Shown here: positions 1 to 6,177 of the stretch, in pieces
How the letters are laid out: every line of letters begins with the position of its first letter
Numbering within the stretch: the stretch's first letter is position 1
Assembly (NCBI GenBank): GCA_007119835.1
Contig: SKOX01000204.1
Coordinates: 1-7,243, forward strand
DNA: 7,243 bases
DNA from: Paracoccaceae bacterium
GTDB taxonomy: Bacteria > Pseudomonadota > Alphaproteobacteria > Rhodobacterales > Rhodobacteraceae
Reading direction: 5' to 3'
Position numbers and translations under genes: made by a program
The notes under the pieces: generated by a model
What the model saw: the letters and a program-made list of their open reading frames with translations, nothing else
What the model was told of the DNA's origin: nothing
Database searches by the model: none

Positions 1-168
1 CGCCGCCGCCTCGCGCGCCGCCTCGGCATCGGCCGCGACCGCCGGGCCGCAGGCGTCGGCACTGCGGATCTCGACGGCATCGGCCGGCACGCCCGTGATG
101 GCCAGCGTCGCCGCCGCGGCCAAAAGGGCTCGCCGCCCGCGCGTCAATGCCGTAAGCAGCGATGTCAT
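1..168 (-). CDS. Exported protein of unknown function, N-terminal fragment (cut by left edge)
   Basis: An open minus-strand frame of 56 codons begins with ATG at 168 and runs off the left edge without a stop. Its N-terminus looks like a Sec signal peptide: a positive stretch (TRGRR, residues 9-13), an alanine/leucine-rich hydrophobic core (residues 14-27) and a likely signal peptidase I site after the PADA stretch near residue 31. The visible mature part begins VEIRSADACG, has one cysteine at residue 40, and becomes alanine/glutamate rich. I do not recognise the family from this fragment. The product is inferred to be periplasmic or secreted. The Shine-Dalgarno is weak: a GGGG run ends 12 bases upstream. 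A TTG at codon 8 would also give a usable signal peptide. The gene is divergent from the reductase at 167, and the two start codons overlap in one CATG. GC-rich frames are often open by chance, so the signal peptide is the main support. Confidence 0.6.
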   Translation of the reverse strand, partial: MTSLLTALTRGRRALLAAAATLAITGVPADAVEIRSADACGPAVAADAEAAREAAA

Positions 169-1042
169 GCCCGACGACGTCCCCGATCCCTGTCTTCTCA
201 CGCTCGGCCATGGCTACTCGGCCCGCGCGCTGGCGGCAAGGCTCCAGCCGGGCTGGCGGGTCGTCGGCAGCGTGCGCGACGCCGAGAAGGGCCAGCGGCT
301 GCGCGCCGAAGCCGTGGCGCCGGTCCTGTGGGAGAACCGCGCCGCGGTCGAGGAGGCGATCGGGGCGGCGACGCACCTCCTGATCTCGGCGCCGCCCGAC
401 GCGGCCGGCTGCCCCGTGGTCGCGCGCCACGGTGAGGCGCTCCGGCGGGCGGAGCGGCTGGTCTGGGTGGGCTACCTCTCGACCACCGGCGTCTACGGCG
501 ACCGCGGCGGCGACTGGGTCGACGAGAACGCCGCGCTGCTCCCGGTCAACCAGCGCAGCCAGTGGCGTGCGGCGGCCGAAGCCGGCTGGCTGCGCCTCGC
601 CGAGGAGGCCGCGCTCCCCGTGCACGTCTTCCGGCTCGCCGGCATCTACGGCCCCGGCCGCTCCGCCATCGACCGGGTGCGGGCGGGCCGGGCGCAGGCC
701 ATCGTCAAGGCGGGCCAGGTCTTCAGCCGCATCCACGTCGCCGACATCGCGCAGGTGCTCGCCGCCTCGATCGCCAAGCCCGACCCGGGACGGATCTACA
801 ACGTCGCCGACGACGAGCCGGCGCCGCCGCAGGACGTCATCGCCCACGCAGCCCGGCTCCTCGACCTGCCCGAACCCGCGCGCATTCCCTACGAATCCGC
901 CGACCTTTCGCCGATGGCGCGCAGCTTTTATGCCGAAAACAAGCGCGTCTCCAACCGCCGGATCAAGCAGGAGCTCGGCGTGCGGCTCACCTACCCGAAC
1001 TATCGCAGCGGGCTTGCCGCGATCCTCGCCGCCGAGCGCTGA
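167..1042 (+). CDS. Atypical SDR-family NAD(P)-binding reductase, YeeZ-like
   Basis: The protein has 291 residues and is a soluble nucleotide-sugar-epimerase-like short-chain dehydrogenase/reductase. The N-terminal Rossmann motif is LGHGYSARALA (residues 13-23), matching the GxGYxGxxLA pattern of the YeeZ group. Further family marks are LISAPP (72-77), YLSTTGVYGD (103-112), FRLAGIYGPGRS (155-166), RIHVADIA (188-195) and YNVADDEP (211-218). The usual catalytic YxxxK is not seen. In its place is NQRSQWRAAAEAGWL (128-142), as in YeeZ-type atypical SDRs, so cofactor binding is well supported but the reaction is not known. The start at 167 places the Rossmann strand directly at the N-terminus. ATG 98 or GTG 95 would add about 24 arginine/alanine-rich residues and overlap the divergent gene. 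No good Shine-Dalgarno precedes any of these starts. It does not appear to share an operon with yjbH, because a 119-base gap with a T-rich hairpin separates them. Confidence 0.88.
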   Translation: MPDDVPDPCLLTLGHGYSARALAARLQPGWRVVGSVRDAEKGQRLRAEAVAPVLWENRAAVEEAIGAATHLLISAPPDAAGCPVVARHGEALRRAERLVWVGYLSTTGVYGDRGGDWVDENAALLPVNQRSQWRAAAEAGWLRLAEEAALPVHVFRLAGIYGPGRSAIDRVRAGRAQAIVKAGQVFSRIHVADIAQVLAASIAKPDPGRIYNVADDEPAPPQDVIAHAARLLDLPEPARIPYESADLSPMARSFYAENKRVSNRRIKQELGVRLTYPNYRSGLAAILAAER

Positions 1043-1055
1043 GACCCAAGCAAAA

Positions 1056-1079
1056 AGCCGCCGCGACGGCTCTCTCTTT
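1056..1079 (+). terminator. Possible intrinsic terminator after the SDR gene
   Basis: Thirteen bases after the SDR stop, AGCCG (1056-1060) and CGGCT (1067-1071) form a five-base-pair stem around a six-base loop. A pyrimidine run CTCTCTTT follows, and an A-run precedes. The stem is short and the U-tract is interrupted, so this is a modest candidate. It fits separation of the reductase from yjbH. Confidence 0.45.
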
Positions 1080-1161
1080 GCTGGCGAAACCGGGCAGAAA
1101 CAGGTTAAGAAACCAGCAACCGGCCCGGATGGAGCCGAAGGCCGGATCTGAGGTGGGACGA

Positions 1162-3327
1162 ATGAGCAGAACCCGTGCGGGCGCCCGGGCCCTTGCGATC
1201 ATGACGGGCACGGTGTCGGCGCTCGCGCTCGGCGCCACGGCGACGGCCCAGGACGCGCTCGACCCGCCGCCGAGCGTCAACCTGTTCGGCACCCCCGGCC
1301 TGATCGACATGCCGAGCGCTGAGATGAAGCCCGACGGCGAGGTGACGTTCACCTACTCCTACTTCGGCGGACAGCAGCGGCGGAGCCTCACCTTCCAGAT
1401 CCTGCCGCGGATCACCGGCACGCTGCGCTACTCGACGATCGAGGAATGGCGCGAGGGCGTCGACCTCTACGACCGCAGCTTCGACGTTGCCTTCCAGCTC
1501 GTGCGCGAAGAGGGGCCGTGGATCCCGAGCGTGACGATCGGCCTACGGGACTTCCTCGGCACCGGGGTCTATTCCGGCGAGTACATCGTCGCCTCGAAGC
1601 GCGTCGTGCCTTCGGTCACGGTCACCGGCGGCATCGGCTGGGGCCGGCTCGGCACGCTCGGCGGCTTCTCGAACCCGATCTGCGACATCTTCGGCAACGG
1701 CGCCTGCGACCGCGACGTGGACATCGGCGAGGGCGGTGACTTCGCCTGGGAATCCTACTTCCAAGGGGAGACGGTCGCGCCCTTCGGCGGCATTGAGTGG
1801 CGCACCCCGGTCGACGGCCTGACTGTCAAGGCGGAGTATTCGCCCGACGCCTACGAGCGGGAGCAGCGCTCGCCGGACTCGCCCTTCGAGCGCAAGAGCC
1901 GGCTGAACTTCGGCGCCGAGTACCGGGTCACCCGCGGCATCACCCTCGGCGGCTACTGGATGTACGGCTCCGAAGCCGGCGTGAACCTCGCGATCACCGC
2001 CAACCCGAACCGGCCGCTGCAGCCCCAGGACCTCGCCCCGGGCCCGCTTCCGGTCACCGCGCGGGCGGCCGACGCTCCGCGGGGGCCGGCCTGGGCCGCG
2101 AACGAGGCCGCGCGGGAGCAGCTCGGCCAGGCGCTTGCCGCGGCACTCGACGCGGAGGGCGTGCGGCTCCAGGAGATGCGGGTGAGCCCGCGCACTGTCG
2201 AGGTGCTCATCGTCAACCGCAGGATCGCGCAGGACCCTCGGGCGATCGGCCGCACGGTCCGCGTGCTGCAGACCGGGCTTCCGGCGTCGGTCGAGACCTT
2301 CCGCGTGACCGTGGTGCGCAACGGGCTTCCCGTGACCACGGTCGAGATCGACCGCTCGACCTATGAATCGCTGATCCAGCGGCCCGATGCCGGCCAGCGC
2401 ATGTGGGAGCAGGCCCGGATCGTCAGCGCGGATCCGCGGGTGCCCGAGCAATTTGCGGTGTGGCAGCGGCCCGATCTCTTTCCGGCATTCGAGTGGGCGA
2501 TCTTTCCGGCGCTCTATCTCACCTATCTCACGCCGGAGGATCCGATCCGCTTCGGCCTCAACATCGACGGGCGCGCGAGCTACCGGCTGACGCCGCAGCT
2601 CTCCTTCACCGCGGGCGTCAGCCAGCCCGCGCTCGGCCGCACCGACGACCCCGGCCCGGCGGACACCGAACTGCAGCCGGTGCGCAGCGAATCGGCGCGC
2701 TACTTCGCCGGAAGCTCTCCCAACCTGACGCGGCTCACCGGAGACTACGTCACCAAGGTCCGGCCCGACACCTACGTGCGCGCCTCGGCAGGCTACCTCG
2801 AGCGGATGTTCGCCGGCGTTTCGGGCGAGGTCCTCTGGAAGCCTTCCGAGCAGAGCTGGGGGCTCGGGCTCGAGCTGAACTACGTGGCGCAGCGCGACAA
2901 CGACGGGCTCGGCTTCGGGCAATACGACTACCGGGTCGCGACGGGGCATGCCTCGCTCTACTGGGACACCGGGTTCGAGGGCTTCGAGCTCCAGGTCGAT
3001 GCCGGCCGCTATCTCGCCGGCGACTGGGGCTCGACCCTGCGGGTGACGCGGCGCTTCCCGAACGGCTGGGCGCTCGGCGCCTTCGCCACCCTGACCGACG
3101 TGCCGGCCGAGGATTTCGGCGAGGGCTCCTTCGACAAGGGCGTCACGCTCGAGATCCCGTTCCGCTGGGCGACGCCCTTCGAGACGCTGGCCCGGAACGA
3201 GCTGACCATTCGCTCGATCAACCGCGACGGCGGCGCGCGGCTCGACGTCGAGAACCGGCTCTATCCGGTCGTCCGCGATCTCGACCGGCCCGCGCTCAGG
3301 CGCAACTGGGGAGCGTTCTGGCAATGA
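1162..3327 (+). CDS. yjbH: YjbH-family outer-membrane beta-barrel protein for exopolysaccharide export
   Basis: The protein has 721 residues. A Sec signal peptide is visible (basic residues 4-9, hydrophobic core about 10-25, cleavage probably after A29, ATA|QD). The family signature follows directly: NLFGTPGLIDMPSAEMKPDG (residues 40-59). Residues about 60-285 and 434-721 show alternating polar/aromatic beta-strand patterns typical of barrels, ending in NWGAFWQ. Between them, about residues 312-427, lies a soluble mixed alpha/beta segment with an EQLGQAL-type helix and strands around VEVLIVNRR. YjbH proteins are thought to act at the outer membrane in secretion of an extracellular polysaccharide, as in the enterobacterial yjbEFGH operon; the polymer here is unknown. 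The start is supported by AGGTGGG at 1151-1157, just upstream of ATG 1162. The frame stays open far upstream, but that part lies inside the SDR gene and is not coding. The stop overlaps the yjbF start (ATGA). Confidence 0.9.
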   Translation: MSRTRAGARALAIMTGTVSALALGATATAQDALDPPPSVNLFGTPGLIDMPSAEMKPDGEVTFTYSYFGGQQRRSLTFQILPRITGTLRYSTIEEWREGVDLYDRSFDVAFQLVREEGPWIPSVTIGLRDFLGTGVYSGEYIVASKRVVPSVTVTGGIGWGRLGTLGGFSNPICDIFGNGACDRDVDIGEGGDFAWESYFQGETVAPFGGIEWRTPVDGLTVKAEYSPDAYEREQRSPDSPFERKSRLNFGAEYRVTRGITLGGYWMYGSEAGVNLAITANPNRPLQPQDLAPGPLPVTARAADAPRGPAWAANEAAREQLGQALAAALDAEGVRLQEMRVSPRTVEVLIVNRRIAQDPRAIGRTVRVLQTGLPASVETFRVTVVRNGLPVTTVEIDRSTYESLIQRPDAGQRMWEQARIVSADPRVPEQFAVWQRPDLFPAFEWAIFPALYLTYLTPEDPIRFGLNIDGRASYRLTPQLSFTAGVSQPALGRTDDPGPADTELQPVRSESARYFAGSSPNLTRLTGDYVTKVRPDTYVRASAGYLERMFAGVSGEVLWKPSEQSWGLGLELNYVAQRDNDGLGFGQYDYRVATGHASLYWDTGFEGFELQVDAGRYLAGDWGSTLRVTRRFPNGWALGAFATLTDVPAEDFGEGSFDKGVTLEIPFRWATPFETLARNELTIRSINRDGGARLDVENRLYPVVRDLDRPALRRNWGAFWQ

Positions 3328-4019
3328 CGACGTGGTGTAAGCGGGCGGCGATGCTCGCCGCTCTGGTTCTGGTGCTCGCCGGCTGCACGCAGGAGGGCTT
3401 CAACCCGATCGCGCGCGCCGGGGCCGACCAGCTCATCGCGCGGGTCCGCCCGGCGCCGGACGCGCCGGCGACGCCGCCCGCGGTGCTCACGCGTCAGGAC
3501 ATCGAGGCCTTGGGCGTCGCCACGATCCGTCTGCGGCTCGTCGAGGGCGGCCGCGGCTCGCTGTTCTACGGCGCGGCGCAGAACGCCGACGTCACGACCT
3601 ACGTCACCCAGCTGCGCGAAAGCGTCGGCCTGCGCGGCAGCCAGGTCGTCTCCACCCGCGGCCTGGGCACCGACCTCCTGCGCGCGACCTCCTCGCCCGA
3701 CGACCCGCTCGCCCGCCCGGTCCCGCCGGGGCAGTGGCCGGCGCGGGTGGAGCGGACGTACGAACTCCCGGCGCATGCGCCCCGCGGGCGCATCGAGCGC
3801 TATAGCTGCACCTTCAGCTACGGCGAGGTGCGGACCATCGCGATCCTCACCGTCGAGCACCAGGGCGTGGAGGTCACCGAGACCTGCCGCGGCCCGGCCG
3901 GCGAATTCCAGAATCTCCACTTCGCCGACCTCGGCAGCGGCTTCGTCTGGCGGTCGATCCAGTGGACCGGGCCGCAGCAGGGCCTCGTCGACTTCGAGGT
4001 GATCGTCCCGCGGCGCTGA
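3324..4019 (+). CDS. yjbF: YjbF/GfcB-family polysaccharide-associated lipoprotein
   Basis: The protein has 231 residues. A lipoprotein signal peptide ends in the lipobox LAGC with Cys21 as the predicted lipidated residue, so the product is membrane-anchored, probably at the outer membrane. The mature region has features of the GfcB/YjbF family linked to group 4 capsule and Yjb exopolysaccharide: an LTRQDIEALGVATIRL segment (55-70), TRGLGTDLLRATSSPDDP (111-128) and FVWRSIQWTGPQQG (207-220). Cys162 and Cys188 could form a disulfide. The start codon overlaps the yjbH stop in ATGA, and a GGGGAG Shine-Dalgarno sits at 3308-3313 inside the end of yjbH, so the genes are almost certainly translationally coupled. 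The order H then F differs from the E. coli yjbEFGH order, and no yjbE or yjbG is present here. The precise biochemical role is not established from sequence. Confidence 0.87.
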   Translation: MTTWCKRAAMLAALVLVLAGCTQEGFNPIARAGADQLIARVRPAPDAPATPPAVLTRQDIEALGVATIRLRLVEGGRGSLFYGAAQNADVTTYVTQLRESVGLRGSQVVSTRGLGTDLLRATSSPDDPLARPVPPGQWPARVERTYELPAHAPRGRIERYSCTFSYGEVRTIAILTVEHQGVEVTETCRGPAGEFQNLHFADLGSGFVWRSIQWTGPQQGLVDFEVIVPRR

Positions 4020-4038
4020 ACCGGAGGACCGGCCCGGC

Positions 4039-4068
4039 TTGCGCGAGCCGGTCGTCCGCGGCTAGGAT
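4039..4068 (+). promoter_or_regulatory. Candidate sigma-70-type promoter for the riboswitch-tenA unit
   Basis: TTGCGC (4039-4044, 3 of 6 matches to the -35 consensus) and TAGGAT (4063-4068, 4 of 6 matches to the -10 consensus) are separated by 18 bases. Transcription would begin near 4075, just ahead of the first riboswitch helix at 4078. The position is the main support. The match is modest, and the region also contains GC-rich hairpins. Confidence 0.42.
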
Positions 4069-4077
4069 CCGCGGCGA

Positions 4078-4157
4078 GCGACAGGGGCGCCCGCCGTCAC
4101 GGCGGGCTGAGATGCACCCTCGAACCTGATCCGGATCATGCCGGCGGAGGAAGTCGC
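4078..4157 (+). promoter_or_regulatory. TPP riboswitch (THI element)
   Basis: The conserved core of the thiamine pyrophosphate aptamer is present in order. ACAGGGGCGCC lies at 4081-4091, the pyrimidine-sensing CTGAGAT at 4107-4113, GAACCTGAT at 4122-4130, and GGATCATGCC followed by GGCGGAGGAA through 4152. The helices can be drawn: P1 4078-4082 with 4153-4157, P2 4083-4086 with 4117-4120, a minimal P3 4090-4096 with 4100-4106 (seven pairs, three-base loop), P4 4125-4127 with 4148-4150, and P5 4131-4134 with 4141-4144. It lies 62 bases before the tenA start, so TPP is expected to repress thiamine-precursor salvage. Confidence 0.96.
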
Positions 4158-4188
4158 GCCAGCCGCTTCGCGCGGTCCGGCACCGGCG

Positions 4189-4209
4189 CCTCCGGCACTG
4201 CGAGGAGGG
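4189..4209 (+). promoter_or_regulatory. Putative riboswitch expression platform: SD-sequestering hairpin
   Basis: CCTCC at 4189-4193 can pair with GGAGG at 4204-4208, which is part of the tenA Shine-Dalgarno, around a ten-base loop. The same CCTCC can instead pair with GGAGG at 4146-4150, which the folded aptamer uses in P4. With TPP bound, the aptamer keeps 4146-4150 and CCTCC is free to hide the ribosome site. Without TPP, the alternative pairing frees it. No T-tract follows, so control at translation rather than termination is inferred. Confidence 0.55.
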
Positions 4210-4219
4210 CTGTTACACG

Positions 4220-4930
4220 ATGGACACCATGACGGAGCAGGCGACGGACTACGGCTCGCCGGCCTTCGGCGCGCTGAGGGCGGCGAGCGGGCGGGAGTGG
4301 CAGGCCTACACCCGGCACGATTTCGTCGCAGGGCTCGGCGACGGCAGCCTGCCGCGGGAGGCGTATCTGCGCTACCTGCGGCAGGACTATCTCTTTCTGA
4401 TCCACTTTGCGCGGGCCTGGGCGCTCTTTGCAGCGAAGGCGGAGCGGATCGACGAGATGCGCGCCGCGGCCGCGACCGTGCATGCGCTGATCGACACGGA
4501 AATGCGGCTGCACATCGAAACCTGCGCCGGAGAGGGTATCGACGCCGAGGCGCTTGCCGCGACCGAGGAGGCGCCGGCGACGCTCGCCTACACGCGCTTC
4601 GTCATCGACGCCGGGCTCGCCGGCGACGGGCTCGACCTGCTGGCCGCGCTCGCGCCCTGTGTCTTCGGCTACGGCGAGATCGGTCGGCGCCTGGGGGTCG
4701 AGGCGCACCCGGGCACGCCCTACGCGCCATGGATCGCGACCTATGCCGGGGACGACTACCAGGGCGTCTGCCGCGAGGTGGCGACCCTGCTCGAGACGGT
4801 GGCGGCGCGGCGGATCGGCGGCGACATCCGCCAGTCGCCGCGCTGGCCGGACCTCGCGCGCCGCTTCGGGACGGCCTGCCGGCTCGAGGCCGCCTTCTGG
4901 CAGATGGGCTTCAGCGACGCGGCCCGCTGA
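4220..4930 (+). CDS. tenA: TenA family thiaminase II / aminopyrimidine aminohydrolase
   Basis: The protein has 236 residues, the usual length for cytosolic TenA, with an all-helical composition. TenA enzymes hydrolyse aminopyrimidine products of thiamine breakdown to HMP, and can cleave thiamine, feeding pyrimidine back into thiamine synthesis. Active-site features are visible: Asp56 in YLRQDYLFL (53-61), the nucleophile Cys147 in LAPCVFGYGEIG (144-155), and a C-terminal Glu223 in LEAAFWQMGF (222-231). The Cys places it in the TenA_C class rather than the TenA_E class that lacks it. ATG 4220 is preferred because GAGGAGGG ends ten bases upstream; the in-frame ATG at 4229 would be too distant. 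A TPP riboswitch precedes the gene, which fits thiamine metabolism. It appears monocistronic, because the next gene is convergent and a hairpin terminator follows within 20 bases. Confidence 0.94.
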   Translation: MDTMTEQATDYGSPAFGALRAASGREWQAYTRHDFVAGLGDGSLPREAYLRYLRQDYLFLIHFARAWALFAAKAERIDEMRAAAATVHALIDTEMRLHIETCAGEGIDAEALAATEEAPATLAYTRFVIDAGLAGDGLDLLAALAPCVFGYGEIGRRLGVEAHPGTPYAPWIATYAGDDYQGVCREVATLLETVAARRIGGDIRQSPRWPDLARRFGTACRLEAAFWQMGFSDAAR

Positions 4931-4941
4931 GGCGCCGCAAC

Positions 4942-4969
4942 AAAAAAAGGCAGCGCCGGAAGCGCTGCC
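4942..4969 (-). terminator. Strong intrinsic terminator between convergent tenA and the small membrane protein gene
   Basis: GGCAGCGC (4949-4956) and GCGCTGCC (4962-4969) form a perfect eight-base-pair stem with a five-base loop. On the minus strand it is followed directly by seven T residues (A-run at 4942-4948), a textbook terminator for the gene ending at 5049. On the plus strand only CTTCT follows, so termination of tenA is probably weaker but possible. Confidence 0.87.
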
Positions 4970-5048
4970 CTTCTGCATACCCGAACTCGTTACGACGCTC
5001 GGCAGGAGGCGCGGGCGCGCGGTTGCGCGCCCAGAGGTGTCTCTCGGA

Positions 5049-5249
5049 TCAGCTGTCGTCCGACGCGATCGCGTAGGCGATGGCGGCGAGGCCGATCACG
5101 GGGATGAGCCACGCGAGGTTCGGACCGGCAACCGGAGCCGGCTCGGCCACGATGATCTCCTCCTCGACCGGCGGTTCGAAGATGAGGGCGCCGGCGTATG
5201 CCTGGCCGGCAAGCAGGAGAGCCGCGGCCGTGCTAGCGATAAGCTTCAT
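5049..5249 (-). CDS. Small secreted/membrane protein: signal peptide, acidic Pro hinge, C-terminal TM helix
   Basis: The protein has 66 residues. Residues 1-19 form a clear signal peptide (MKLIAS start, hydrophobic core, cleavage at AYA|G). The mature part is about 47 residues: an acidic, proline-containing linker (EPPVEEEIIVAEPAP, 25-39), a hydrophobic helix about 45-63 (LAWLIPVIGLAAIAYAIA) and an acidic SDDS end. It is probably an inner-membrane protein with its linker in the periplasm. The start is well supported by AGGAGG seven bases upstream (5257-5262 on the opposite strand), and a strong terminator lies downstream, so the gene is its own transcription unit. Small proteins of this design recur in Rhodobacterales, sometimes under the doubtful label ferrochelatase; no haem-enzyme feature is present here. 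The function is unknown. Confidence 0.83.
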   Translation of the reverse strand: MKLIASTAAALLLAGQAYAGALIFEPPVEEEIIVAEPAPVAGPNLAWLIPVIGLAAIAYAIASDDS

Positions 5250-5310
5250 TTTTATCCTCCTAGTGCGGGTCTGCGAAACCGATAGCTCGCCCGGACCTGC
5301 CAGCGGACAG

Positions 5311-5338
5311 AGCTAATACCACGAAACTAAGCAGCTAA
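5311..5338. repeat. Short direct repeat AGCTAA with 22-base period
   Basis: AGCTAA occurs at 5311-5316 and again at 5333-5338, with a related ACTAAG at 5326-5331. The site lies in an A+T-richer patch of the gap upstream of the small membrane protein gene. A 22-base period is about two helical turns, so a regulator site is possible. The repeats are short enough to be coincidence. Confidence 0.3.
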
Positions 5339-5392
5339 GCCGGAAGGATTCAATCGCGGATACGGCGACCCTGCTTCAAAAGCGGCATGTTG

Positions 5393-6013
5393 TCAAATCA
5401 GCAACACCTGGGTCCCGACCTGGGCGCGGTCGTAGACCTCGATGATGTGCTCGTTGAACAACCCGATGCATCCATTGGAGGATTGCCGTCCGATCTTGCG
5501 GATGTCGTTCGTCCCGTGGATGCGATAGGCGCCGGGGAAGCCGAGATTGAGCGCGCGCACGCCGAGCGGATTGTCCGGTCCCGGCCCGACGTAGCGGGGC
5601 AGGTCGGGATTGCGGGCGAGCATGTTCTCGGTGGGCCGCCACTCCGGGTCGGGCCGCTTCAGGGTGATCGTGGTGCGGCCGCGGCGTGTGAGGTCGCCGG
5701 TCATCGGCACCGAGGTCGGATAGATGCGGTAGAAGCCGTCGGCGCCCCAGTAGTGCAGGACCCGGTCGTTCATGTCGCAGAGAATCGCGTCCATCGACAG
5801 GTCCGAGAAGTAGTCCTGCCACTGCCGGGTATCGAGGCCGGAGATGCGCCGGCGCAGACGCGGCCGGTCCTCGGAGTCGGGAACGAAGTCGCGCAGCGGG
5901 TCGCGCTCCTCGATGCCGCGGGCGAATGCCGGCGTGCTGCTCAACATACCCGCGGCCGCGACGGCGATGCCGCAGAAGCGGCGGCGGTCGATGCGGTCGG
6001 AATTCTGTCCCAT
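5393..6013 (-). CDS. L,D-transpeptidase (YkuD domain) with Tat-like signal
   Basis: The protein has 206 residues and is exported. The N-terminus carries a twin-arginine-like signal (DRRRFCG, residues 9-15, then a hydrophobic stretch to about 28 and a TPAFA cleavage region near 31). The catalytic YkuD domain covers about residues 73-206. WRPTENM (125-131) and VGPGPDNPLG (142-151) are typical of this group. The active site has RIHGTND (164-170, His166) and SSNGCIG (178-184, nucleophile Cys182). Such enzymes form 3-3 peptidoglycan cross-links or attach proteins to peptidoglycan in the periplasm; which applies here is not visible. The usual Arg after Gly-Cys-Ile is Gly184, while the rest of the motif is intact. 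The start is supported by a GAGGGCAGAGG purine run just upstream. It is divergent from the CAP lipoprotein gene across a 164-base gap with no obvious strong promoter. Confidence 0.92.
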   Translation of the reverse strand: MGQNSDRIDRRRFCGIAVAAAGMLSSTPAFARGIEERDPLRDFVPDSEDRPRLRRRISGLDTRQWQDYFSDLSMDAILCDMNDRVLHYWGADGFYRIYPTSVPMTGDLTRRGRTTITLKRPDPEWRPTENMLARNPDLPRYVGPGPDNPLGVRALNLGFPGAYRIHGTNDIRKIGRQSSNGCIGLFNEHIIEVYDRAQVGTQVLLI

Positions 6014-6177
6014 GCCTCTGCCCTCGTTTATCGATGTGCGGGGTTACATAGGGATAGATCGCCAGCCGTGTGTCCGGCAACTCACACTTCGGTCAACTTA
6101 TTGGCAAGGTGTGGCCGGAGGGCTTTGAGCCGGCGTGACTTCTGCTAGAGGAGGAGCAACTTGAAGAGGGATAGTCC

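Noticed and set aside
1104..1115. GGTT-AAGA-AACC inverted repeat upstream of yjbH as a regulator (CtrA-like) site
   Set aside because: The arms are only four bases and the sequence does not contain the full TTAA-N7-TTAA pattern.
562..1161. Upstream extension of the yjbH frame
   Set aside because: It lies inside the SDR gene, is low-complexity Arg/Ala/Pro, and would bury the clear signal peptide that starts at 1162.
2403..3323. Upstream extension of the yjbF frame
   Set aside because: It overlaps the yjbH barrel and is Arg/Ala-rich. The lipoprotein signal begins at 3324 with its own Shine-Dalgarno.
1543..3324. Long minus-strand open frame of 593 codons opposite yjbH
   Set aside because: It is the antisense shadow of a confident gene in GC-rich DNA. 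The translation is arginine/proline/glutamate rich with no recognisable domain, signal or ribosome site.
4136..4978. Minus-strand frame opposite tenA
   Set aside because: It is a shadow of tenA, which has family motifs, a riboswitch and a ribosome site.
5391..5396. Perfect TTGACA on the minus strand as a -35 box for the small gene
   Set aside because: At 17 bases spacing the -10 would be CAGGGT, which is not promoter-like, and the site overlaps the transpeptidase stop codon.
6045..6080. Minus-strand TTGCCG and TATCCC as a promoter for the first L,D-transpeptidase
   Set aside because: Spacing is 18 bases, but the -10 match is only three of six, so I cannot tell it from chance.
6068..6087. 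GTGTG/CACAC inverted repeat in the gap between the divergent L,D-transpeptidase and CAP genes
   Set aside because: The five-base arms with a ten-base loop are too short to separate from chance, although the position would suit an operator.
6101..6129. TTGGCA plus TTTGAG as a promoter for the CAP lipoprotein gene
   Set aside because: The -35 matches five of six bases, but the -10 at 17-base spacing matches only three. It is possible but too weak to list.
5387..6148. Plus-strand frame opposite the first L,D-transpeptidase
   Set aside because: It is an antisense shadow; the opposite strand carries a complete YkuD active site and signal peptide.
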